Assembly: GCA_035591015.1 (NCBI GenBank)
Contig: JAXIUW010212842.1
Span: 1-10,929, forward strand
Direction of reading: 5' to 3'
DNA from: Cephalothrix simula
Taxonomy: Eukaryota > Nemertea > Palaeonemertea > Archinemertea > Cephalotrichidae
DNA: 10,929 nucleotides
A program made the translations under genes and the position numbers. This document shows positions 1-9,600 of this stretch, in pieces. Every line of letters begins with the position of its first letter. Position 1 is the stretch's first letter. The notes beneath the pieces are model-generated. The model was not told the origin of the DNA, did no database searches, and was given only the letters and a program-made list of their open reading frames with translations.

Positions 1-77
<77 letters not shown>
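1..77. repeat. (TTGA)n tetranucleotide microsatellite
   Basis: Nineteen uninterrupted copies of TTGA run from the first base to 76, and the window edge cuts into the array. It is perfect, so probably young or length-variable. It lies about 450 bases upstream of the cdc25-like start codon. Confidence 0.97.
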
Positions 78-99
78 CATTTAAGAGCACTTAAATTCC

Positions 100-300
100 T
101 AAGTGAAAAAAAGAGCAACGTATTGAAATGGGGACAGGGAACTAGTGCACTGCGCAGCTGATTGGCAGTCCAACGGTGGCGGTGATTGTAAAAATCGTCG
201 TGTTTTTTTTGTGAAAAAAAATGCTTAAAATACTGAAATAAACGCCACATTTTTAGTATCAGAAGAGTCATTTGAAATATAAGTACATTTTTCCAGGACT
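100..300 (+). promoter_or_regulatory. presumed promoter region of the cdc25-like gene
   Basis: Between the microsatellite and the leader lie an inverted CCAAT box (ATTGG at 161-165), a MYB-type CAACGG at 171-176, GGCGG at 178-182 and a CHR-type TTTGAA at 271-276. CCAAT, CDE and CHR elements are known in vertebrate cell-cycle promoters including CDC25C. Here the GGCGG and TTTGAA are about 90 bases apart, not the usual four, so they do not form a classical CDE/CHR pair. No TATA box is obvious. The assignment is inference from position and short motifs. Confidence 0.3.
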
Positions 301-438
301 GGTAAGCCAAAATTTTATTTAAAGTGTCTAAAAGAGCTGAGCTTAAGATGTAAACATCTGGGAAAAAAACTGTTACATTGTGCCAAAATTGCGATGACCT
401 GAAACAACGCTTGGAGTTTTATTCACTTTTCAAAACAG
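300..438 (+). other. possible 5' untranslated exon (left edge unknown)
   Basis: A donor-like site ACAG|GTAATA (GT at 439-440) pairs with the acceptor ending at 529, giving a 91-base intron just before the start codon. The leader has TGA at 395-397 in frame with the ATG at 531 after splicing. The left limit is a placeholder: no transcription start can be read. A second donor-like site, CTG|GTAAGC at 302, is an alternative end for this exon. Confidence 0.35.
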
Positions 439-529
439 GTAATATTAACGCATCCTTTCTTTTTTAATGTTTTATAAAATTATATTTATATAGAAAAGAT
501 ATTTAAGAACCTATATTGTTTTTTACAAG
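439..529 (+). other. possible short 5' UTR intron
   Basis: It is a 91-base AT-rich stretch starting GTAATA and ending TTGTTTTTTACAAG directly before G-ATG. Length and composition fit a small invertebrate intron. The acceptor is convincing; the donor is a reasonable but not unique choice. Confidence 0.4.
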
Positions 530-530
530 G

Positions 531-670
531 ATGGACAACGCCAATTTTCGACCAAAACCAAAGCTTGAAAATTTGTCCTTGAAAATTGATGAAAATCATC
601 GTCATCAGGATGCTGTTTTTTCACCAATAACATCTCTCGCATTGAACCTTGGTCAACTACATACAGAAAG
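531..670 (+). CDS. cdc25: cdc25-like coding exon 1 (start codon exon)
   Basis: ATG at 531 opens 46 codons plus two bases (AG) and ends at a good donor (AAAG|GTAATG, GT at 671-672). It encodes a basic, Asn-rich start and the SPITSLALNLGQL block at residues 31-43, which matches the first Cdk-site region of Cdc25 proteins. The start is favoured because, if 439-529 is removed as an intron, the leader reads into a TGA at 395-397 in the same frame, with no ATG in that frame between. The exon probably begins at base 530, one base before the ATG, after the acceptor TTTTTTACAAG. Confidence 0.77.
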
Positions 671-3600
671 GTAATGCTTTGTTTATTGTACATTTGTGTT
701 AAATTCTAATAAAAGGTATTTTACGTAAAAAATAGCTTGAGAAAGGAATAAAATGATAAAACAGCCATTCCTCAGACTCAGAACTTTGTAAATGTCGCAC
801 AGAAGTTGCCTAAACAGCGGGAAAATATGCGCACCATTTTCATAGTTTTTTCGCGAAAATATTCTGCACTGCGCACCAAAATCGTTTTGTCGCGAAAATG
901 TTCCGCACCGCGCACCAAATATGGCAGGTTGCAGGCAAGTAGAGAAAAAAGACTGAAAGCCAGTACCGTAGTTTAAGCACATTATTTATTAACCAGAACT
1001 CCATTGAGTTATAACAAGCATCTGATTTATCTACTTAAAATCCACTTTTTACTAATCTGAGTGCAAAATCATCGTTTTGATATTAAAAAACTATTTGTCT
1101 TATTTCCAATTTTTATTCCAATCAGTCAGTGAACAAATTGAATACCATAATAAAAAACCGAATCAAATGTTTTAAAACAAATACGCTTTGGTAGCCTTTC
1201 AAAACTAGGGCGCTAAGTCATACTTGAGTCAGCAGAAATTCCGATCGTGATTCCTGACTGGATAAGGGAGGAAGACTTAAAGATGGCAACATCCTTATTT
1301 GTTAAAAATCAACGATGAAATAATTTCGCTTCTTTTTTTTAAAAAAAGGTACCGGTAACACATTAAAGAAATTCGCTCCAAGTCCAAAGTAGGAAATTTT
1401 TGTTTTTGGTGCACATTTTCTTCCAAAATTCGCCCCAAAATGCATAGAAATAGCCAAATTCAAATTGCGCCCCGAAGTTCCTCGTGGCGAGGTACAAAGT
1501 TCTGAGTCTGGCAGCCATTGAAGAACCCTTTCTTGAAAGCTTCATGCTAAGTTTTGCTAATCGTGCTATGATATTATCTTTCAAGTTCCTAGGTGCATCA
1601 CTGGGTCTGTCCCTTTGTAGACAGTTGACTGTTATAGATCCAGAATTCCAATTAAATGATACAAAATTTAATGGCTGTCCGGATATCGAATTGATGTCCA
1701 AAATTGGGGACATTGTCCAAAATTCAGGACATATTTTAATCTTACTTTCCCTTCCACTGTCAGAGAAAAATGTGGGTTAAGGCTCAGGTAATGTAGTCCT
1801 CCCTGGCTGTGAATGCAGAATAGCTGGAATTACCAATGATTTTTAGCAAGATTGGCTATTGATAAGGCTACTATTATAAAAATGTAAACCTTGTAATCCA
1901 TCCAGACCAATGCACATTACTAAATTAGTACATTACTTTAGCATGTTCAAAGTAATTCATCTTAATATATCATATATAACAAACTCAATCACATATGCCT
2001 TGCAAGGCGCATTACCCTCGCTTTAGTGCAAATTTTGGTTTACAGCGAGCATTTCCGTTAATTTATATCAACCAAATTTTGCATAAGGATAGACAGTGAT
2101 AGAATCATTACCGTATGTTATAGTTAAGTCAGAAATGTTTGAAAATGGTAAGAAATGAACTAGTTTTTGTCTTGAAAAGTGTTTTAGCAACACTGAAGAT
2201 TGATTTTTCACTATAGGTTTGCCCTAAAACGATAATCACAGTTTAAAGGTACAAATGTCAGTTCAAAAAAGTCAGAAATTCACTAATTTTTACCTCCACC
2301 ATTTTTTGCCTCCCCAGTGTATGTTTCCTGCCTGGTTATCCGGTCAACTTATATCATGATTAACTTTCTCGATATTTTGTTGTAATATTAAAATGCATGT
2401 TATTTATATTGCAAATAAATACATTATTATTATTATTTAGGAAAGAATAAATTGGTCCGCAGTGAAAGGTTAACTGAAAAAAGGATGACCAGGGCTTGTT
2501 CCCGAGTGCTTTTTTCCAGTTAGGGCACAAGTGATATAATTCATATCAGTCACCAGTGAGTGTGATATATATTGTATTTGTAACATATGTTCAATACAAT
2601 TTTCTTAGAACAGTGTAATTTTTGATATGGACTGCACAGGGGCCAAGGGTGAGAATCACTAAGATGAAGAGATTCTTCAGTAATAAAGAATAACTGTAAT
2701 GATTTTTTGAGTTTGCCCCTTCAGCTGGCTCCAAAGTGGGTTAAAGATATCATCTGTACCTTGTGAATAATGCAGTCGAGCAGAATTGCATCTGCATGTG
2801 CTGCTGTTACATTTACTCATAAGACTAAATGAGGAAATCTTAGAAGCCATTGTTCGTGTGTCAGCGGGTTTCATTGGTCATAAAAAACAGTTCTGGGATT
2901 CAGCGGACCAGTGCTAAGGTTTCCTGGGTCTCCTGATTATAAGCAACCCCTGTACTTTTGGATTGGAAAGGCAGTTGCCAGCATCTCACAAAAAACCATA
3001 TTACCTGTAGTGTATTTTATGTTAGGCCTACTACGTACGAAGAGGACACTAGCCACATGGTTCTAGGATCTTACCTATTCTGATATATACTAGTCCAGAC
3101 TTGCTGGGAATTGAATCTAGACATTTGATAGATACTGTTAGCCATGATTTAGTATATCAGAATAGGAAAGATCCTAGTATTGATCGTTAGCTATCATATA
3201 TCTTAACCACAGTGGTGTCCTCCTATTATACAAGTAAGCCTGGGGGACACATGTCACCAGCTCTTATTGTCCCCTTACCTAGATAGATAGATAGATACTT
3301 AGATATTAGCAACGCTTTTTAAGCTTGCTATTATTATCAGTCGGGTTTTTAAAAAAGGTTTGATCAACCACGATTAAATCGCTAGGCGTAGAAACATGCG
3401 TTTGCATCAGAAGACAGGAAATCATTGTAGTCAACTAAATAGATTATTTATATTTGCACTCATTAAAATTACGAAAAATTCACCATCTAGTATCTACATA
3501 AAATGGTCTAAAAATAGGTGGAGCTCAGCAGAAACATACAGTGTTTTCGAAGCTGACCCCAATATGGTACAATCATTTACTGTGAAAGAATAATGTATAT

Positions 3601-6600
3601 TTACATTACAAACTGAAAGTGAAATGCAAATCTGATACACACAACATTGTTATACAATTATTTTTAAAAAAACCTGTGGTGAATGCAGTGATGTAGTGGC
3701 GAGCAATTTAACCAAGTGTACATGACTGACACTAAACACCAGGTACATGGAAAGCCGTTGCACTTGTAACAGAAACTTGAAAACTATTTATCTGATGAGT
3801 AATTTCTGACTCTATGAAATGATCATAAAGCTAGTTAGAAAACCCCTGTGTGATTCTGAGGGCACTTCTGCTCTTTGAACACAAATGCCCCAGGGCAGAG
3901 TTGTTTTTTGTTGTTGTTCGAAGTTGCATTTGCAACTTTAATATTTAGGTTTTCGTCAATGTACGTATTTTGCATACTGAAGGTATGCTCTTGTCTTATC
4001 CTATTGAGCGAGGTTGGTATTTTATAAAATTTCAAAAAAATTATCATATGCCTAATCAATGATTTCTTACTTTAAACAAGGTATAGCTTTGGTAAAGGCT
4101 TACTTCAATCCATCCCCTAGTGCTCTTGGAATGCTCTTCATATTATAGTTATAGCTTTTAATGGGGCTGAAAAGTCTTTCTTATTGTAATTTTTCAACTG
4201 CATTTATTTGTGTCCAAGCAGACAAAAAATTACATTCATTGCTTTGTAAAAGATAGGTAGGAGTAGATGAACAGGTTAATGCAGAGAATTTAAAGCCTAA
4301 GAAATTGCCTTGGGCACTGGGATTTTATAATGAATTTGATAATATTTGTCACCAACTCCTATAAAAAGGCTGTGTTACCATACTTGTGAAATTAAGATTC
4401 TCTAAAAGTGTCAAGTTTGTCATAAAATTGGTTACTATCTGCCTATTTCTTGGAATATTTTTTGCATTTCTAAGTTGTTAAACAATTTTTCACGCTTCAG
4501 ACTTGAATTTTTCACGCCTCAGATTCTACATTTTTCACGTATTTGATTTTTTGACTTAAAAATTATTACACTAAAATGCCTGTCAAACCCTGATACATTG
4601 AAATTTTTTTAATACAAAATGACATGTTTCTAAGTGGATACTAATACATAGCACCAGCATTTTCAAATAAACGCGCTAAGCGTCCGTAAATATGTCATGA
4701 AATTAGCAATGACTTCCAGCTGAGGGTTTTACCAGCACATTTTGTAAACCAATTATATGGGTTTTGAAGTTATTAATTGATCAATTATATCACGATTTTT
4801 ATATATCAGGGAAAAAATGATAAAATTTAAAATTGATTTTAGCCAATAAAAGTAGTTATTCAAGTTGAAAAAAAAACTGGTTGAATTTAGATCTGCAGGC
4901 CTTATATAACTCTCAACTGTCATGGAAAGAAATTGACATACACAGATCCTGCACCTGCACGTGGTATAAAACCGAAAATCCGGTCGTGGTCGCACTCCCT
5001 CCAGACTACAGAGTCGTTGAAAATTTCACTAATATTTGGGGGCCCCATCCCCGTCTTTAAAGTCCCACCCCTACAAATATTTTTTTTTTCAAAAAAAAGT
5101 TTGAACTTTTTTTAAAATCTTAAAAACTGAAATGTTTGGCCATAGCCACCCTTTTGGCCACCCCATCCCCACCCCCATTTATTTATCATACACACGCTGT
5201 AAACTTTTTCCACGACCCCCCTGTCTTTATATTCATGTAAAAAAGTGTCTTACTTTTTCTTAAGCCTGACCTTCAATTTTAAATAGAAGCTATGGATGAT
5301 GTACATATATTATGTCAAATAGGCTTCTGACAATGGGTCATTTTAAATGACATTCCAAAAGTCTTTATTTATCATGGAAGAGCTCTTTACTTTATACAAG
5401 AATACTGAAAATGGACGCGAACGCAAAATTTAAGGCCTCTTCATTTTTGATACAACGCTGTGATTGACCTCATATATGTACCGAATTTTTTTTCACATTT
5501 TTTGGGGATTTTTTTAGGGATTTTGGATTTTTTTGGGATTCGAGATTTTTTCGGATCCGGGATTTATTCGGGATTTTTTTCTAACTTTGTTCCGGATTTT
5601 TTTGTGTCCGACCCCTCGTATGTACATGCTTTATTTAAAAAATAAACAATTTCAACCTTGTGACAGAGATCATAGGAATTTTTTCCTCTCTGGGCTTCTT
5701 TCGTCGGCACTATACAAAGTACACAGCCCGGACAGGCATGTCTACATGTCAGGATTGCCGAGAGGTTAAATGTGTTGAACTACGTATGTCATGACGTCAT
5801 AAAACCCTTTGTCAGGGATTGCGCGAGGCTTACCATTGTCTGATCGCGAATGGCAGATGCTTCAGCGTTAGGAAAGTGGAGCGGGGACTAGGAACTGCGA
5901 AATCGAGCGGAGGCTCTGTGCACTTCATATGAGCTTGCAGTGGCCCCCGTCCCTCTCCGATTAATAAACCCAACTCAAGCGGTATATAGAAAATAGCGAA
6001 GGTCGATGACATTTTATTTCATTATACCATATATTAACAGGGGGTATCCGTTGTTCCCCCTCCCGATGTATCCCAAGAGAGATTAGAGTTATGAAATAGG
6101 GAGACTTCGAAAATCGTTTATTGTGCAACTTTTTGTGCACCCTCGTCTAATAACTGATTCATATTGCTCTCAAAAAAATTGTATAGTAAATGTATTTCAT
6201 TGAATTTTGAACAGAATTTTCAAAGACCAGGAAAAACTTGAAAGCCTTCTGATTTAGTCTTTAGCTATTGTACCGGTTATTTAAAACTTCTCATCATGAT
6301 TTATTTGGAGAACTAGTCTATAATTCAAATGTCTGGCTTTCGCAAGTTTGAAGTTTGATTGCGCATCCAACTTGGAGTATCGCACTGTTTTGGCGACTGA
6401 TTTCCAATCGTTTTCTTTCGTCTGGACATCTCAGGGGTTTGACTCAGGGAGTCCCTTAATAGTTCGCGACCTTTGATTTTACATCACGGAACGATATTAG
6501 TGTCTGGATCGTTATACATGAACGCTTCGTTAGTAAACATCTATCGCCCGTAAATCTGTTTACATAGAGTTTTGATCCAATTAGTGTTTAGCCATTGGAA

Positions 6601-9600
6601 CTAAGCCTTATCATGTTGCTCAAATGGCTGTTTTTACGGTGATTGCGTCTGGGAATAATCACTCCCGTGACCAGTAATTACGACGACTTTAAAAACAAAA
6701 TAACTTGAAAATAAACATTTATTCTGTAAACATCATTGGAATAAGCTGAAGCAACTCCAAAATCAATTTTTCTTCGCGTTCATGTTCGCAGACTGGTTTT
6801 TGTTCTTCGCGCGCGTTCATCAAAATCGTCAGCATGAGAATTGAAAATTTGGATTCTTTATTTTGTAACAGATTAAGGTTTGATTTCGACTTTTTTTTTA
6901 TTTTTCAATATTCTTGTCATTACGTTTTGGAATTTATCATTAATCCGTATTTATAATTTTTCTATTATTTATTGAAATACTTATTTATAACAAATAATCA
7001 AATGCTTGAAATCTTAAACATATCCATGATATTTGGCCTTGGGCCTGAAATTTCTAAACAGTTCTGTCTCGCTTTGCTCGGCTTTTTTTTTACGAAAATG
7101 ATAGTTTAGTCTAAATTTGGTATGTAAAGTCTGCTTTTTTTTTAAAATATAAGCAATTTGGCCTTGGGCCTTAAAGGAGCTGTATTGGTGCGAATTTCAA
7201 TTTCGCGGGTTGGCGCGAGTGACGTTACCATATCTTCAAACTATGCATTGTTTTGAACTTGTTATAACGGTCTATTAAGATATTATTGATAGAATATATT
7301 TGTGCTTTGCAAATTGGTAAACATAATGCATTTTAAAGTGTGTTTTGATAAAATGCTTATGTCAGTAATAATTGACGTTAGCGGTAATCTGGGTACCCAG
7401 ATTTCCCGCCTACATAGCTCCTTTAAATTTCTGAACTATTCTGCTTTTTGAAAATGAGTTTTGTCTGAATTTGGTCTAAAAATACACCTTTTTTAATATA
7501 AGCAAAAATGGATTGGGTTTTTTTTTTAAATCCGCCGCTATGAGAAATCATGACAATTTTTCAAAATTATTGCGAGAATAGTTTTTGTTGACGCAATTTT
7601 CTTGTTTTTTATTACATTCTGACTGATTATAATTATATGAATGAGAATGATTATTTTAAATAGTGATCTACGGTGTAATTATGGTCCTATGCACCTGCAA
7701 CCCATACGGGCCATGATTTTTGATATTTTTGGAATTTTATGAGGGGGTGGTCACCCATTTTTGTACCGCCATAAGAATTACTCAGGCAAATATGGTGTGC
7801 CTTAGCCATCTGCATGCCACGGGTATAGGTGAGGAGGTTCTTTGATTATAAAACTAATTTGTTTTTTCTCCTTTTAGCGTGCTAATTAAGCCGCGTATGC
7901 CAATTACCTTTTCTGTTTGTATGAGCAGCGTTCATACAAATACAAATAATACACATTTCAGAATTCAGAAATGTATTTATAGCAGTAAAGAATTCGTCAA
8001 AAAGGCGCATGCGCAAACTCGCGGAATTTTTAAATCATCGAAAAGTTTGAAAAAATATGCTTTATACTCAGTTTTATTCTGTAATCTTTAGTAAAAGATG
8101 GGTGGTAAAAATCTTCTGTGTGTTGTGTTATGAGAAGGCCCTTGATTCAATGCTTAACATTCCAGAAATATCTTTCCATAGGCATCAACGTGACCTCTGC
8201 GGCACATCTTGGTATGGGTCAAATATTTTATAAAATTGAAAATCTTACTAAGTTTTTTGTTGTCAAATGAAAAGGTTTTTGGTGTAAAATCGTCTTTGCG
8301 TGTAACTTTTAACAACAGGTGAATTTCTCTACATGAAAAAAGGATTCCTATCAAGTACAGACTCCTTTGGGTTTTGACACCGCCAGAGGAGCTGTGACAA
8401 TTCCATTTTTGGAAATTTTTGTTGCCATCCTGTTCAGTTCTTTCATGATGAAGATAAATGATAAATGATCTTAAAAAAGATTTTGCATGGTGCATTATTA
8501 TAAAAATTATTATAAAGATTAACATTTTACAACATAATAAAAGCATTTTTTATTTTAATTGGTTGCCACAGGGCTCATTCCTAGGATATATATATTCATA
8601 ATCTTACAAATGCTTGGCTAGACTTTTGAAAAATTTTAATTTGGAATATTTGATATTCGAAGTCAGGTGTAAACATTTCATGATTTATGCACGGCCTATT
8701 GGTTCAATTGTTTATAACTCTCACTTATTTACGATTTGTTATCAATAATTATCATTGGTCGCTAGAGGTAACCAAAATGAACTCTCGTGATTGAATCCTA
8801 CTGGGTAAGCCCCCTGTCGTTTCACACGTATTTATAAGACAATTAGGTGTGACAACCCGAAATTTGAACTACTCATAAACTTTTAAATATTATTTAACTT
8901 AATGCGATTGTTATAATCATTTTGGTGGCAGATTCAAGATTTAAAAGTCATACGCAAAATTTTGCATCTGACATTTTGTATTTTCATTTATAGAAGATAG
9001 ATTTTACATTCAGTTCATTACGGTACTTGACTTGAAGCGTTTTAGATGCACTAAAAGCATTTGACACTGTTTGCGTTTAATGTCAAAAAAGGATAATTTC
9101 AAATATGTATGAAGAGGATTCTTTAATTCAGAACTGGATTTCTTTGACGTACGTTTATATATTTCATTACTTTTTTATTTTTTGACACACGAGGATTCAA
9201 AACATTTCTTTGGATATTTTTTGGGATCACACTTACGTGGGTGTTTACATGGATATATGGCTCTACCTGGATAAAGTGCCCACGTTTTTAAAGCGTTATA
9301 TAATATTTAAAATTTAGTATTTTTTTCTTCAGTGTTGGAACTCCAAAGAAGAGATTGTCTTTGTCAAGTAATGGTTCAGAATCCCCAACTCCTTCAAGGC
9401 GACCATTCAGTAAACTTTTTGATCTTGGTAAGAAAATTATCATTGCATCATGTCATCTGTTTTTAAAAAATAATTCATTAAAATTGTTGCTAAGTTCATC
9501 TAGTGACATACATTTATAAATATTTTGTGCATGTATTTTTACAATGCATGTAATGACATAATGAGACGTTTATTTTAAAGAACAAATACTCAGGCCTCAG

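Larger units (their letters stand above)
7157..7505. repeat. second copy of the duplication, split by an insertion
   Basis: The left part is 7157-7170 and the right part 7423-7505: ATTTCTGAAC, GAAAATGAGTTTTGTCTG, AATTTGGTCTAAA and AATATAAGCAA, matching the first copy in order. About 20 bases near the middle of the first copy (around CTGTCTCGCTTTGCTCGG) are missing. Confidence 0.7.
671..9332 (+). other. long intron of the cdc25-like gene (8.66 kb)
   Basis: It is bounded by GTAATG at 671 and TTCTTCAG at 9332. I see no supported exon or RNA gene inside on either strand; the open frames are short, low in complexity or AT-driven. Stretches without any named element are 930-1370 (plain AT-rich), 1735-2390, 2605-3035, 3310-3915 and 3940-4480, 4545-5080, 5220-5480, 5610-7030 (somewhat richer in C, G and CpG at 5680-6000 and 6340-6680), 7510-8000 and 8550-9330. 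The rest holds the repeats and motifs listed separately. Confidence 0.75.

Noticed and set aside
77-982. Minus-strand frames at 77-310 and 683-982
   Set aside because: They overlap the promoter and the repeat units antisense to the gene, and no family is recognisable.
2030-2092. Inverted pair TGCAAATTTTGGTT and AACCAAATTTTGCA
   Set aside because: One mismatch, arms of 14 and a long loop in AT-rich DNA; too weak to call an element.
3396-3593. Plus-strand frame of 65 codons
   Set aside because: The flanks lack a convincing acceptor and donor, and the phase does not help join the supported exons.
3835-4059. Minus-strand frame of 74 codons
   Set aside because: No recognisable domain; the N-terminal half is AT-driven, and no splice or promoter signals accompany it.
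4360-4367. TATAAAAA, a good TATA-box string
   Set aside because: It is inside the intron in AT-rich DNA with no open frame or other core-promoter motif downstream.
5460-5769. Two overlapping plus-strand open frames of 61 and 78 codons
   Set aside because: They are translations of the GGGATTTTTT array, with low-complexity Phe/Gly/Ile composition, and give no protein family.
5815-5850. GCGAGGCTTACCATTG resembles the start of stem-loop II of U1 snRNA
   Set aside because: The 5' end ACTTACCTG, the AUUGCACUCC loop and the Sm site are all absent, so neither a U1 gene nor a clear pseudogene is supported.
5830-6012. Minus-strand frame of 60 codons in the CpG-richer stretch
   Set aside because: Short, with no domain; an open frame is easier to keep in this less AT-rich DNA. 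Mentioned only as part of the island.
7879-8091. Plus-strand frame of 70 codons starting after a TTCTCCTTTTAG acceptor-like site
   Set aside because: The acceptor (AG near 7877-7878) is plausible, but the product has no Cdc25 similarity, and joining the exons on either side directly gives the expected ungapped Cdc25 motif spacing.
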